From a bacterium (GTDB lineage: Bacteria; SZUA-182; DTGQ01): a stretch of DNA of 64,000 bases. Positions 8,502 to 17,732 of the stretch are shown piece after piece. The stretch lies in NCBI GenBank assembly GCA_040755755.1, contig JBFLZW010000012.1:24015-88014 (forward strand), written 5' to 3'. The first letter of the stretch is position 1. The number at the start of each line of letters is the position of its first letter. The position numbers and the translations under genes were made by a program. The notes beneath the pieces are model-generated. The model did no database searches, was not told where the DNA came from, and saw nothing but the letters and a program-made list of their open reading frames with translations.

Positions 8502-9257
8502 ATGATTCAGCTCGTTGATATCCATAAATCATTTCGAAACAAACAGGTTCTGAAAGGTGTCAACCTTCAGATCCGGCAAGGGGAATCGATGGTGGTCATC
8601 GGCGGGAGCGGGTGTGGAAAAAGTGTGCTGATGAAGCATGTCATGGGCCTGATATGGCCTGACCGGGGCCGGGTTTTGGTCCAGGACCGGGATCTGGCCT
8701 CATGTTCCCGCAGAGAGCTGAACGATATCCGGAAAAAGTTTGGCATGCTGTTTCAGGGAGCGGCACTGTTCGATTCCATGACTGTCGGACAGAATGTCGG
8801 CTTTGGCTTGAAGGAGCATACCTCGTTGTCGAAAGAAAAGATCAGGGAAAAAGTGCGGGAAAAACTTCAGATGGTGGGGCTGCCCGGTATTGAAGACCTC
8901 AGACCGGATGAGCTCAGCGGCGGAATGAAAAAGAGGGTGGGTCTGGCCAGAGCCATAGCCATGGAGCCTGAGATATTGCTCTATGATGAGCCGACAACGG
9001 GCCTTGATCCGATTATGGCCGATGTTATCAATGATCTGATCATCAGGATGAAAGAAGTCTACAAGGTTACTTCACTGGCCATTACCCATGATATGAAAAG
9101 CGCTTATAAAATTGCCGACCGGATCGGCATGCTGTATGATGGCCGGATTATCGAGGTAGGCACTCCCGAAGAGATCCAGAATACCCAAAATCCCGTGGTT
9201 CGCCAGTTCATTACCGGCAGTGCCAGGGGGCCGATTATGGAAGGGGCGTGTGTGTGA
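8502..9257 (+). CDS. mlaF: MlaF-family lipid ABC transporter ATPase
   Basis: Cytoplasmic ATPase that drives the MlaE permease. Walker A is GGSGCGKS, the signature is LSGGMKKRVGLARA, Walker B is LLYDEPTTGLDP, and the H-loop is ITHDMK. The protein begins MIQLVDIHKSF at ATG 8502; the open frame extends upstream into mlaE but that part is not family-like. 251 aa, normal for the family. Only 1 base separates its stop from the mlaD start. No mlaB (STAS) or mlaC gene follows in this window. Confidence 0.94.
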   Translation: MIQLVDIHKSFRNKQVLKGVNLQIRQGESMVVIGGSGCGKSVLMKHVMGLIWPDRGRVLVQDRDLASCSRRELNDIRKKFGMLFQGAALFDSMTVGQNVGFGLKEHTSLSKEKIREKVREKLQMVGLPGIEDLRPDELSGGMKKRVGLARAIAMEPEILLYDEPTTGLDPIMADVINDLIIRMKEVYKVTSLAITHDMKSAYKIADRIGMLYDGRIIEVGTPEEIQNTQNPVVRQFITGSARGPIMEGACV

Positions 9258-9258
9258 C

Positions 9259-10776
9259 ATGAAGCTCTTTGCACGGGAAGAAAAAGTCGGGCTGTTTGTG
9301 ATTTTAGCCCTGGCATCATTGGCTTACCTGACTGTTAAGGCCGGGAATCTCTCGCTGGGGAAGAAAAAGGGGATGCTGCTCTATGTGAGCTTCAGTAATA
9401 CCAGGGGACTGGATGAAGGGGCTCAGGTCAGGGTTTCCGGCGTTGAAGCAGGAAGGGTCGAGGATGTGTCCCTGATCGAGGGAATTCCCCGGATGACGCT
9501 CCTGATTTTTCCCGGAATCAAGATCCATCAGGATGCTGTGGCCAGCATCGAGTCGCAGGGGTTTATGGGGGAAAAGTATGTCGAAATTTCGCCCGGAACA
9601 CCGAATACCCCATATCTTGAAAGCGGCGGCACTATCCGGACCGGTGAGGTAAGCAAGGACTTCGAGCAGGTAGCTCAGCAGATATCCCTCGTGGCCCAGG
9701 ATTTAAAGAAGATAACCGAAGCTATCAGAGAAACCATTGCCACGCCTGAAGGAAAGCTGGCCATGAAGCAGAGCCTGGCAAATCTCCAGGCAATAACCGA
9801 CCAATTCAAGAATCTTCTGGAGCAAAACGCGGAGCAGATTCATGCCACCGTGAGTAATTTTCAGCAGCTTTCCAGCAACCTCAACAGGGTGATAGTCAGG
9901 AATGAGGCTGAAATCTCCCAAATTATTCATGAATTTCGGTTATTCGCTGAGGTTTTGCGCAAGGAAAGCCCGCAACTGGCCGAGCGGTTTCAATCAGTGG
10001 CTCGAAACCTCGATGAGATTATTGCCGAAAACCGTGACAGCCTCCATCAGGGAGTGGTGAATGCCAATCAGCTCGTTGTGAAACTCCAGGGCGCCACGGA
10101 TAAGGTCGACAGCCTGCTGACTACCGTGAATGAGGGAAAGGGAACGATCGGCAAGTTAGTCAAGGATGATACCCTGTACCGTGATGCACAGGAAACCCTG
10201 TCCGGCCTCAAAACCACCCTGGCCAAGGCGGATGCCTTTCATCTGTACCTGGGCTACCGGGGCGAATATCATACCCGCTTTGATAGGTCGAAGAGCTATA
10301 TATCCCTGAAGCTCCAGCCGCGGCAGGATAAGTATTATCTGGTCGAGCTGATAGATGATTTTCAGGGTATCACCACCACCAAGGAAACCAGCACCTATAC
10401 TGATGGCAGCGGGCCGGTTAACGAACGGGAGGAAACTACTGAAGAGCAGTTTAAATTCAGTGTCCAGATTGCCAAACGGTTTCAGGATGTTGTCTTGCGG
10501 GGAGGGCTGCTCGAATCGCAGGGAGGAGTGGGGGTTGATTACCTGTCCTTGAATGACAAACTTCAACTGCATTTTGATGCCTGGGATTTTGCGGCCGATA
10601 AGCCGCATCTTAAGCTTAATGCGGATTATCATTTTGGCAAATATTTTTTAGTTAATACCGGCGTTGATCATCTGGCGGATGATGATCGCCTGAGCTATTT
10701 CCTGGGGGCAGGATTCTCCTTTGAGGACGAGGACCTTAAATACCTTCTGGGGAAGATCCCGATCCCGGGGTTATAA
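9259..10776 (+). CDS. mlaD: MlaD-like MCE protein with C-terminal predicted beta-barrel
   Basis: Substrate-binding MCE subunit of the lipid transporter. A single membrane helix at about residues 10-27 is followed by one MCE domain (about 38-115, including the hydrophobic GFMGEKYVEI segment), then about 200 residues of long amphipathic helix, and a C-terminal part from about residue 325 made of alternating short strands ending YFLGAGFSFEDEDL. At 505 aa it is about three times the E. coli MlaD. Diderm Firmicutes such as Veillonella have MlaD fused to an outer-membrane barrel that bridges the envelope without MlaC; this protein has the same architecture. Barrel assignment is inferred from strand pattern. 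Confidence 0.85.
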   Translation: MKLFAREEKVGLFVILALASLAYLTVKAGNLSLGKKKGMLLYVSFSNTRGLDEGAQVRVSGVEAGRVEDVSLIEGIPRMTLLIFPGIKIHQDAVASIESQGFMGEKYVEISPGTPNTPYLESGGTIRTGEVSKDFEQVAQQISLVAQDLKKITEAIRETIATPEGKLAMKQSLANLQAITDQFKNLLEQNAEQIHATVSNFQQLSSNLNRVIVRNEAEISQIIHEFRLFAEVLRKESPQLAERFQSVARNLDEIIAENRDSLHQGVVNANQLVVKLQGATDKVDSLLTTVNEGKGTIGKLVKDDTLYRDAQETLSGLKTTLAKADAFHLYLGYRGEYHTRFDRSKSYISLKLQPRQDKYYLVELIDDFQGITTTKETSTYTDGSGPVNEREETTEEQFKFSVQIAKRFQDVVLRGGLLESQGGVGVDYLSLNDKLQLHFDAWDFAADKPHLKLNADYHFGKYFLVNTGVDHLADDDRLSYFLGAGFSFEDEDLKYLLGKIPIPGL

Positions 10777-10784
10777 TAAAAATT

Positions 10785-12137
10785 ATGAAAACAGCATTTT
10801 ATTGTGAATCATGTGGCTTTTATTCACCCAAGTGGCTGGGAAGATGTCCGGAATGCCAGGAATGGAATTCCCTGGTCGAAGTCAAAGAGGAAGATACCAA
10901 AAAAAATTCCGGACGCTCGATCGGGACAAGCACAGCGCCCATTCCCCTGAGCCGTATTGAGACTGCCCAGACGACGAGGATCCGGGCTGGCATCGAGGAA
11001 TTTGACCGTGTGCTCGGAGGAGGGATTGTCCCTGGATCAGTGGTTTTGATCTGCGGTGATCCGGGCATCGGAAAATCCACACTGCTTTTGCAGATCTGCC
11101 AGCAACTGGCCCAGACCAGCAAGGGGATTCTCTATGTATCCGGTGAGGAATCCATTCATCAGATCAAGGACCGGGGAATGCGGATTGGTTCGAATTCCGA
11201 AAATATCTATCTGGTATCAGAATCTCATCTTGAGAATATCGAGCAGCACATTCAGGAGGTCCAGCCGCAGATTTTCATTCTGGATTCCATTCAGACTACC
11301 TATACCTCACTGATGCAGGGGCTGCCGGGAAGTGTGGGGCAGATCCGTGAAGTGGCTTCACGGCTCATGGTCAGGGCCAAAAGCCAGAACATTTCCACGT
11401 TTCTCGTTGGTCATGTTACCAAAGATGGCTCGATCGCCGGGCCGCGGGTGCTTGAGCATATTGTAGACACCGTTCTCTATCTGGAAGGAGAGCGGTATCA
11501 TACCTATCGAATCCTGCGGACGATCAAGAACCGGTTCGGTCCGACCAACGAGATCGGTGTTTTTGAAATCAAGGAAGGCGGGCTGCAGGAGGTTGCCAAC
11601 CCATCGGCCCTTTTTTTGACCGAGCAGACGCTGGGAGTGTCAGGATCGATAGTCGTCTCCAGCCTTGAAGGGACCAGGCCGATTCTTTCCGAGCTCCAGG
11701 CACTGGTTACCCCTGGCAGCATCGGTTTTGCCCGCAGGACAGCGATCGGCGTCGATCCCCAGCGGGTGTCTTTGCTGTTGGCTGTTCTGGAGAAGCGGAT
11801 CGGGCTCCGGTTTCAGGATCAGGATGTCTATGTCAATGTAGCAGGCGGATTGAAGCTGAACGAGCCGGCCATAGACCTTGGCATTACCATGGCTATTGTT
11901 TCCAGTCTGTGGGAGAAGGTCATTAACAAGAACATGGTCATTTTCGGGGAAGTCGGTCTTTCCGGAGAGGTCCGGGGAGTAAATCAGCCGGAATTGCGGA
12001 TCCGCGAGGCCCTGAAATTGGGTTTTGACCACTGTGTTCTTCCAGCCAGTAATATCAAATTACTCGATTCCAGGCTGCAAAAGAATTGCTGTGGGGTTCG
12101 GCGTGTTCAGGAGGCGATCGATCTTTTGTTTGCGTAG
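10785..12137 (+). CDS. radA: DNA repair protein RadA/Sms
   Basis: RadA is a RecA-like branch-migration helicase in recombination. It has an N-terminal C4 zinc finger (CESC at residues 8-11, then CPEC), Walker A (GDPGIGKST), the RadA signature KNRFG and a C-terminal Lon-like domain with GEVGLSGEVR. Length 450 aa is full. The start lies 8 bases after mlaD; radA could be read from the alr-mla transcript. The next gene, carD, has its own promoter. Confidence 0.96.
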   Translation: MKTAFYCESCGFYSPKWLGRCPECQEWNSLVEVKEEDTKKNSGRSIGTSTAPIPLSRIETAQTTRIRAGIEEFDRVLGGGIVPGSVVLICGDPGIGKSTLLLQICQQLAQTSKGILYVSGEESIHQIKDRGMRIGSNSENIYLVSESHLENIEQHIQEVQPQIFILDSIQTTYTSLMQGLPGSVGQIREVASRLMVRAKSQNISTFLVGHVTKDGSIAGPRVLEHIVDTVLYLEGERYHTYRILRTIKNRFGPTNEIGVFEIKEGGLQEVANPSALFLTEQTLGVSGSIVVSSLEGTRPILSELQALVTPGSIGFARRTAIGVDPQRVSLLLAVLEKRIGLRFQDQDVYVNVAGGLKLNEPAIDLGITMAIVSSLWEKVINKNMVIFGEVGLSGEVRGVNQPELRIREALKLGFDHCVLPASNIKLLDSRLQKNCCGVRRVQEAIDLLFA

Positions 12138-12175
12138 GGAGAGCAGAGAGGGCGAGGGAGATGGAGGGAGAAAAT

Positions 12176-12204
12176 TTGACTTGAAGTTCAAAGTATAGTA
12201 TAAT
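12176..12204 (+). promoter_or_regulatory. sigma70-type promoter of carD
   Basis: TTGACT (12176-12181), 17 bases, perfect TATAAT (12199-12204). Transcription would start near 12211, only about 20 bases before the ATG, with GGAGG (12219-12223) as the ribosome site. It probably drives the carD-ispD-ispF-gltX-cysS-rlmB run. Confidence 0.8.
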
Positions 12205-12230
12205 GGATTCTATTTCTTGGAGGATCAGAT

Positions 12231-12719
12231 ATGTTTGAGGTGGGAGATAAAGTTGTTTATCCACTTCAAGGGGTTGGTGAGGTTTTGGCCATCGAGGCTA
12301 AAATTATCCTCGGAGTAGAGCAACGATATTATATCTTAAGGATCCTCAGCAACGGCACAACCATCATGGTTCCTATCGATAATGCCGATGATGTCGGCCT
12401 GCGGGAATTGATCGGCCTGGATGAGGTAGAAAAGGTGGTTGATGTTCTCCGGGGGAAAGGAGATCCGATGTCCCCCAAATGGAGCAAACGATACAAAGAT
12501 AACATGGATCGTTTGAAAACCGGATCGATTTTTCAATTGGCCTCCGTGCTGCGAAATCTGGTTTTGATGAATCGGAAAAAAGAGCTCAGCTTCGGTGAGA
12601 AGAAAATGCTGGACAGTGTCAAGTCGCTGATTGTGGATGAAATTTCTTATGTCCTGAATGTTCCCAATTCCAGTGTCGAAGCAGAGCTGGTCCAGATTTT
12701 CAGTGAAGCAAGACAATAG
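12231..12719 (+). CDS. carD: CarD/CdnL-family transcription factor
   Basis: CarD-type proteins bind the RNA polymerase beta subunit and stabilise open promoter complexes, notably at rRNA promoters. The N-terminal RNA-polymerase-interaction domain reads FEVGDKVVYPLQGVGEV, as in CarD and TRCF. The C-terminal helical DNA-binding part covers about residues 65-160. Length 162 aa matches CdnL. Its neighbour ispD is the usual one in Desulfobacterota-like genomes. It has the strongest promoter in the window. Confidence 0.92.
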   Translation: MFEVGDKVVYPLQGVGEVLAIEAKIILGVEQRYYILRILSNGTTIMVPIDNADDVGLRELIGLDEVEKVVDVLRGKGDPMSPKWSKRYKDNMDRLKTGSIFQLASVLRNLVLMNRKKELSFGEKKMLDSVKSLIVDEISYVLNVPNSSVEAELVQIFSEARQ

Positions 12720-12740
12720 AGCATAATAGGGTAGGGCAGC

Positions 12741-13427
12741 ATGAAGACCATAGCCTTGGTGGCAGCCGCAGGTGTTGGAATCCGGTTGGGGGATGGATGC
12801 CCCAAGCCATACCGCTGCATTGGACAGCATCCGATGATTTCTTACACTTTACGGGCGATGGACAATTGCCCCGAGATTGACCGGGTGGTCGTCATCGCGT
12901 CTTGCGAAGAGCGGCAATTGTGTGAGCGGGAGATCGTGCCAGCCTGCTGCCTCCACAAGCCATATCAGGTGATAGTTGGCGGAGAGGAGCGCCAGCAGTC
13001 GGTATTTCAGGGGCTTTTGGCCGTCAGGGGGGAAGCGCAGATTGTCGTCATCCATGATGCAGCCCGTCCGTTTGTATCCTGGCAATTAGTGCAGCAGTCC
13101 ATCCACGAGGCGAAAAAGTACGGTTCAGCCATTGCCGGTATTCCGGTGCGGGATACCCTGAAGAGGGTCAATGCCGAGGGACTGGTAGCGGAAACGGTTC
13201 CCCGGACGGGGCTCTTTCTGGCTCAAACTCCGCAGGCTTTTCAATTCGATCTTCTCTGGGCAGCCCATCAACAGGCCCTGGAGGATGGATTTCAGGGGAC
13301 GGATGATTCCGTTCTGGTCGAGCGTATCGGAATAGCCGTGAGAATGATCCAAGGCTCCCTCATGAATATCAAAATCACCTATCCTGAAGATCTGGAACTG
13401 GCTGAAAAGTGGCTGGCTGGCGGTTGA
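12741..13427 (+). CDS. ispD: 2-C-methyl-D-erythritol 4-phosphate cytidylyltransferase
   Basis: IspD transfers CMP to MEP in the non-mevalonate isoprenoid pathway. The nucleotide-binding N-terminus reads ALVAAAGVGIRLG, slightly divergent from the usual AAGxGxRM/LG; the PKPY segment is present as CPKPYRCI. The family IHDAARPFV motif and the TDDSVLVE motif are intact. 228 aa is typical. It ends one base before ispF, the next-but-one enzyme of the pathway; the intervening kinase IspE is not in the window. Confidence 0.95.
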   Translation: MKTIALVAAAGVGIRLGDGCPKPYRCIGQHPMISYTLRAMDNCPEIDRVVVIASCEERQLCEREIVPACCLHKPYQVIVGGEERQQSVFQGLLAVRGEAQIVVIHDAARPFVSWQLVQQSIHEAKKYGSAIAGIPVRDTLKRVNAEGLVAETVPRTGLFLAQTPQAFQFDLLWAAHQQALEDGFQGTDDSVLVERIGIAVRMIQGSLMNIKITYPEDLELAEKWLAGG

Positions 13428-13428
13428 G

Positions 13429-13917
13429 ATGAGGGTTGGTCTGGGATTTGATGTACATCCTCTGGTGTCGGGAAGAAAGCTGATTCTTGGCGGAGTCGAG
13501 ATTCCTCATGCACTCGGACTGCTGGGGCATTCAGATGCGGATGTTCTTATTCATGCCCTGTGTGATGCGCTTTTGGGTGCCCTGGGTGAGGGAGATATCG
13601 GCGAGCATTTTCCCGATACGGATGCCCGCTATAAGGATATTCCCAGTACCCGGCTGCTGCAATCGGTTCTGGCCTTAATGCGGTCACGGAAGTACCGCAT
13701 CATGAATTGTGATCTGGTTATTATCGCTAATCATCCCAGATTGTCTCCCTATAAAGAAGATATAAAAAAGTCGCTGGCCCGGGAGTTGGGGGTTACGGAA
13801 TTCCAGGTAAATATCAAGGCCTCGACAACCAATGGATTACCCTTGTGGGGCAGCCAGGAGGGAATAGCGGCCTATAGTGTGGTTTTATTGGAAGAGTATT
13901 TGGAAAAGGAACCCTAG
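13429..13917 (+). CDS. ispF: 2-C-methyl-D-erythritol 2,4-cyclodiphosphate synthase
   Basis: IspF cyclises CDP-ME 2-phosphate. Metal ligands lie in GFDVHP near the start and in the LGHSDADVLIHA motif; GDIGEHFPDTD and the terminal ASTTNGLP motif are also present. 162 aa is the standard length. Starts 1 base after ispD and its stop TAG overlaps the GTG start of gltX by one base. Confidence 0.96.
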   Translation: MRVGLGFDVHPLVSGRKLILGGVEIPHALGLLGHSDADVLIHALCDALLGALGEGDIGEHFPDTDARYKDIPSTRLLQSVLALMRSRKYRIMNCDLVIIANHPRLSPYKEDIKKSLARELGVTEFQVNIKASTTNGLPLWGSQEGIAAYSVVLLEEYLEKEP

Positions 13918-15389
13918 TGGAAAAGATACGAGTAAGATTTGCACCCAGTCCAACCGGGTATCTGCATATCGGCAATGCCAGAACCGCTCTGTTCAATTGG
14001 CTGTTTGCCCGGCATTCCGGAGGGACATTCATTCTGAGGATTGAAGATACCGATACTGACCGGCACGTGGCCGAAGCCGAAGGACTGATCCTCCAGGACC
14101 TGGCATGGCTGGGGCTGGACTGGGATGAAGGCCCGGACAAGGGAGGAGAGTACGGCCCTTACCGGCAATCGGACCGGCTGAAAATTTATCAGGATTATGC
14201 ACGAAAGCTCGTGGACTCAGGACGGGCGTACCATTGCTACTGCACACCGCAGGAGCTTGAAGATTCACGGCAGGCGATGCTCAGCCAGGGCCAGACGCCG
14301 CGATATGACGGCAGGTGCCTGCACCTTTCCGAGGAGCAGAAAAGATCTTTTGAGCAGGAGGGCAGGCGGCCTTCGGTGCGGTTTCGGGTGCTTGAGGATA
14401 CGGTGGTGGTCAAAGACCTGATTCGCGGTGAGGTGTCGTTCGACGGCCAGACGATCGGGGATTTTATTATCCTGCGCTCGGATGGCCGGGCAGCGTACAA
14501 CTTTGCGGTGGTCATCGATGATATCCTGATGAAGATTACCCATGTTTTGCGCGGTGAGGATCATCTGTCCAATACCCCCCGGCAGGTATTGATTTATCAG
14601 GCCCTTGGAGCGGTCCCACCGCAATTCGGGCATATGCCGATGATTCTTGGGCCTGACCGTACGCGCCTGAGCAAGCGGCATGGGGCAACGTCGGTCATCA
14701 GCTACCGGGAAAAAGGGTACCTTCCGGAAGCAATCAGTAACTACCTGACTCTTCTGGGATGGTCCTCCCCTGACGAAAAGGAAATCCTTCCGAAAGAGGA
14801 ATTGATCCGTAAATTTACGGCTGACCGGATTAACAAAAGTGCAGCTATCTTTGACCTGACCAAGCTCAACTGGATGAACGGATGCTATATCCGGGAAGCT
14901 GAACCGGGTCGGATTACCCGGCTGAGCATCCCCTTCTTGCAGGAGCGGGGCTATGTGGCACAGAATCCATCGCCGGAGGATATGCCCCGCATCAGGGAGA
15001 TTGTGGCTTCGCTCCAGAGCAAGATGTCATATCTTGCGGAAGTGGCTGACCTTGCGGCTGTGTATTTCGAGGATAAGCCTTCCGTTGATAAGGAGAGCCA
15101 AATCTGGCTGAAAACCCCTGAGTCGATCGCAGTTATCCAGGCACTGGCGGAAGTGCTTGAGAACTCCTCGATCGAGGAATCGGCAGATGGCCATGCGGTA
15201 ATCGAAAAAGTCCAGAAGAAAACCGGCCAGAAGGGGAAAAAGCTGTATATGCCCATCCGGGTTGCATTGACAGGGAAAACCGGAGGGCCGGAGATGGTGG
15301 CAATTTTTTCTCTTGTAGGGCGAGACCGCTGCCTGCGCAGGGTCAGGCACGTTCTATCGCTGGTGGAGCAAGTGACAAGTCATGAGTGA
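13917..15389 (+). CDS. gltX: glutamyl-tRNA synthetase
   Basis: Class I synthetase charging tRNA-Glu. HIGH motif appears as YLHIGNARTA, and KMSKS as RLSKRHG. A Cys cluster (YHCYC, later RCLHL) suggests the zinc site found in many bacterial GluRS. 490 aa with a C-terminal anticodon-binding domain, full length. The start is GTG 13917 overlapping the ispF stop. Whether it also charges tRNA-Gln cannot be told; no gatCAB or glnS lies in the window. Confidence 0.95.
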   Translation: MEKIRVRFAPSPTGYLHIGNARTALFNWLFARHSGGTFILRIEDTDTDRHVAEAEGLILQDLAWLGLDWDEGPDKGGEYGPYRQSDRLKIYQDYARKLVDSGRAYHCYCTPQELEDSRQAMLSQGQTPRYDGRCLHLSEEQKRSFEQEGRRPSVRFRVLEDTVVVKDLIRGEVSFDGQTIGDFIILRSDGRAAYNFAVVIDDILMKITHVLRGEDHLSNTPRQVLIYQALGAVPPQFGHMPMILGPDRTRLSKRHGATSVISYREKGYLPEAISNYLTLLGWSSPDEKEILPKEELIRKFTADRINKSAAIFDLTKLNWMNGCYIREAEPGRITRLSIPFLQERGYVAQNPSPEDMPRIREIVASLQSKMSYLAEVADLAAVYFEDKPSVDKESQIWLKTPESIAVIQALAEVLENSSIEESADGHAVIEKVQKKTGQKGKKLYMPIRVALTGKTGGPEMVAIFSLVGRDRCLRRVRHVLSLVEQVTSHE

Positions 15390-16821
15390 AATTCGGATCT
15401 ATAATACCTTAACCGGCCAGAAAGAAAAATTCCATCCCCTGGTTCCGGGAAAGATCGGGATGTATGTCTGCGGAGTAACGGTCTACGATCATTGCCACAT
15501 CGGCCATGCACGTGGAGCAATGATCTTTGACGTTATCCGGCGTTATCTGGAGTACCGGGGATTTGCCGTAAACTACATCCGCAACATTACCGATATCGAC
15601 GACAAGATCATCAAGCGGGCTCAGGAAGAGGGATGCACGGCCCAGGAGATAGCCCAGAAGTACACTGCCGATTACTGCCAGGATATGGAGTATTTGGGAG
15701 TCAGGCCAGCGAGCAGGGAGCCGAAGGCTACTGAGCACATCACGGACATCGTCGATTTGATCAGGCGTCTTGAGGAGCGGGGATATGCTTATCGGGTCGA
15801 GGGTGATGTGTACTTTGACATCAGAAAGTTTTCCGATTATGGCAGGCTCTCCAAGAGAAGCCTGGACAGTATGCAGGCCGGGGCCAGGGTAGAGGTCGAT
15901 ACCCGGAAGAAAGACCCGCTCGATTTTGCCCTCTGGAAGAGTGCCAAAGAGGGTGAGCCTGCCTGGGAAAGCCCCTGGGGACCGGGGCGTCCGGGGTGGC
16001 ACATCGAGTGCTCGGCCATGTCGATGAAGCATCTTGGTGAAACCTTCGACCTTCACGGCGGAGGGGAGGATCTGATCTTTCCCCACCACGAGAATGAAAT
16101 CGCCCAGTCTGAGGCTGCTACGGGAAAGCCCTTTGTCCGCTATTGGCTGCATAATGGCTTTGTGAACATTAACCAGGAGAAGATGTCAAAATCCCTGAAG
16201 AATTTTTTCACCATCAAGGAAGTCCTGGCCCGGTACAGCAGTGAAGCCCTGCGCTTGTTTCTGCTGTCCACCCACTACCGCAGCCCGATCAATTTCACCG
16301 ATGCAGGGCTGACCGATGCGGCCAGAGCGCTTGAGCGGGTTTATAATACCTTTGACACGGTGGAGCAGCTTTTGAAGGGCAGGAGTCAGGAGTCAGGAGT
16401 CAGGAGCCAGGAGCCGGGAGTGATGAACAACCTGAGATCCTCCTTTGAAAGCGCGATGGACGACGATTTTAATACGGCTGAAGCCATTGGCAGACTATTT
16501 GAGGGAGTGAAGGAAGTGAATATCTTTATCCAGGATCACCCCTCGATGGATGATGACCAAAGGCGCTGTTTGCGGGAGATGGTGGATATTATCAAAGAAC
16601 TGGGTGGTGTCCTGGGACTTTTCCAGCAATCCGAAGCTCTAACCAAATCAGCCGATGATGATAACATGGTTAATGATTTAATGAAAATTATCCTGGAGAT
16701 TCGCAATACCTGCCGGGCTAAAAAAGAATGGGCTTTGGCTGATCAGATCCGCTCGCTGTTGCAGGAAAAAGGAATTACGATTGAGGACCGCAAGGAAGGA
16801 ACGGTTTGGAAGAGGAAATAA
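15382..16821 (+). CDS. cysS: cysteinyl-tRNA synthetase with internal 7-bp repeat
   Basis: Class I synthetase charging tRNA-Cys. Zinc-ligand Cys in MYVCGVTVYD, HIGH as GHIGHARG, the zinc site HIECSAMS and HENEIAQSEA, and KMSKSLKNF are all present. 479 aa. Start overlaps gltX by 8 bases. Between the catalytic and anticodon-binding parts (about residues 334-347) lies a low-complexity insert encoded by six tandem 7-bp units; it keeps the frame and should be a surface linker. Start context is AAGTGACAAGTC before ATG. Confidence 0.95.
   Translation: MSEIRIYNTLTGQKEKFHPLVPGKIGMYVCGVTVYDHCHIGHARGAMIFDVIRRYLEYRGFAVNYIRNITDIDDKIIKRAQEEGCTAQEIAQKYTADYCQDMEYLGVRPASREPKATEHITDIVDLIRRLEERGYAYRVEGDVYFDIRKFSDYGRLSKRSLDSMQAGARVEVDTRKKDPLDFALWKSAKEGEPAWESPWGPGRPGWHIECSAMSMKHLGETFDLHGGGEDLIFPHHENEIAQSEAATGKPFVRYWLHNGFVNINQEKMSKSLKNFFTIKEVLARYSSEALRLFLLSTHYRSPINFTDAGLTDAARALERVYNTFDTVEQLLKGRSQESGVRSQEPGVMNNLRSSFESAMDDDFNTAEAIGRLFEGVKEVNIFIQDHPSMDDDQRRCLREMVDIIKELGGVLGLFQQSEALTKSADDDNMVNDLMKIILEIRNTCRAKKEWALADQIRSLLQEKGITIEDRKEGTVWKRK
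16381..16422 (+). repeat. six tandem AGGAGTC-type heptamers inside cysS
   Basis: Three exact AGGAGTC units, two AGGAGCC units and one GGGAGTG fill 42 bases. Since 7 is not a multiple of 3, only changes of three units keep the frame; six units equal 14 codons and do. The encoded peptide contains RSQESGVRSQEPGV, a type of sequence I recognise as a dispersed repeat peptide in many environmental genomes. Confidence 0.9.
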
Positions 16822-16867
16822 AGAAGCATACAAAAAGATGGCCTGATCAAGTACTCATAGGAATTGC

Positions 16868-17623
16868 ATGGCCGATACCCTGATCTACGGAAGAAATAGT
16901 GTTCTGGAAGCTCTGCTGGCAGGAAATCGGAAAATCACCGGCCTGGTAGTATCCGAAACCGCTGGCAGCCGGAAAATAGAAGAAATAAAAAAGCTCGCCT
17001 CCCGGCAGGGAATCGCGGTTCAGTACCGAACGCGCAGGGAGATGGATGAGCTGTGCGGCAGCGGGCAGCATCAGGGAGTGGCAGTATTTATCGAGCAGAT
17101 GCGAGAGTCCGACCTTGACGACATCCTCGATCATGCCGCCCGCAAAAGGGAAGCACCCTTCCTGCTGGTGCTCGACCGGGTGGAGGATCCGCGAAATCTG
17201 GGGTCGCTGATCCGCACGGGTGAGGCTGCGGGGCTGCACGGGGTGATTATTTCAAAGCACGAGAGCTGCGGGCTGACACCTGCCGTAGCCAAGGCGGCCA
17301 GTGGTGCGCTTGAGTATGTGCCGGTTGTTCAGGTATCGAACCTGGCCATGACCTGTGAAAAATTAAAGAAAATGGGTGTCTGGCTTTTTGGGGCCAAAGC
17401 ACAGGAAGGGCGCTCCTGGAGTCAGGCTGATTTTACCCTGCCTCTTGCCCTCCTTTTGGGGAGTGAAGGAAAAGGTTTAAAAAACATACTGGAAAAAAAA
17501 TGTGATTTTTTTGTCTCTTTGCCCATGAGAGGGCACATTTCTTCACTGAATGTTTCGGTAGCTGGTGCGATTCTCATGTATGAAGTTGTAAGGCAAAGAA
17601 ATTGGCAGAAATTGGTAGGTTGA
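16868..17623 (+). CDS. rlmB: 23S rRNA 2'-O-methyltransferase (SpoU/RlmB family)
   Basis: SpoU-class SAM methyltransferase, closest in form to RlmB, which methylates G2251 of 23S rRNA. An N-terminal substrate-binding domain (LIYGRNSVLEAL) precedes the trefoil-knot domain with motif 1 (VLDRVEDPRNLGSLIRT), motif 2 (LLLGSEGKGL) and motif 3 (SLNVSVAGAILMYE). 251 aa. Close to tRNA and tuf genes, a common position. TrmH-like specificity cannot be ruled out. The -35 box of the next promoter overlaps its stop codon. Confidence 0.9.
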   Translation: MADTLIYGRNSVLEALLAGNRKITGLVVSETAGSRKIEEIKKLASRQGIAVQYRTRREMDELCGSGQHQGVAVFIEQMRESDLDDILDHAARKREAPFLLVLDRVEDPRNLGSLIRTGEAAGLHGVIISKHESCGLTPAVAKAASGALEYVPVVQVSNLAMTCEKLKKMGVWLFGAKAQEGRSWSQADFTLPLALLLGSEGKGLKNILEKKCDFFVSLPMRGHISSLNVSVAGAILMYEVVRQRNWQKLVG

Positions 17624-17648
17624 CAAAGATTATCATTTATAGTACAAT
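17620..17648 (+). promoter_or_regulatory. sigma70-type promoter of the tRNA-tuf cluster
   Basis: TTGACA (17620-17625), 17 bases, TACAAT (17643-17648). The -35 box contains the rlmB stop codon TGA (17621-17623). About 85 bases of leader precede the first tRNA. Confidence 0.75.
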
Positions 17649-17732
17649 CAAATCTACGCTCAATAGCGCTTATTTGTCTTAATTCAGCATTGACTTATAA
17701 GTGTTTAATGAATAGTATGTTCGTTCATTGTC

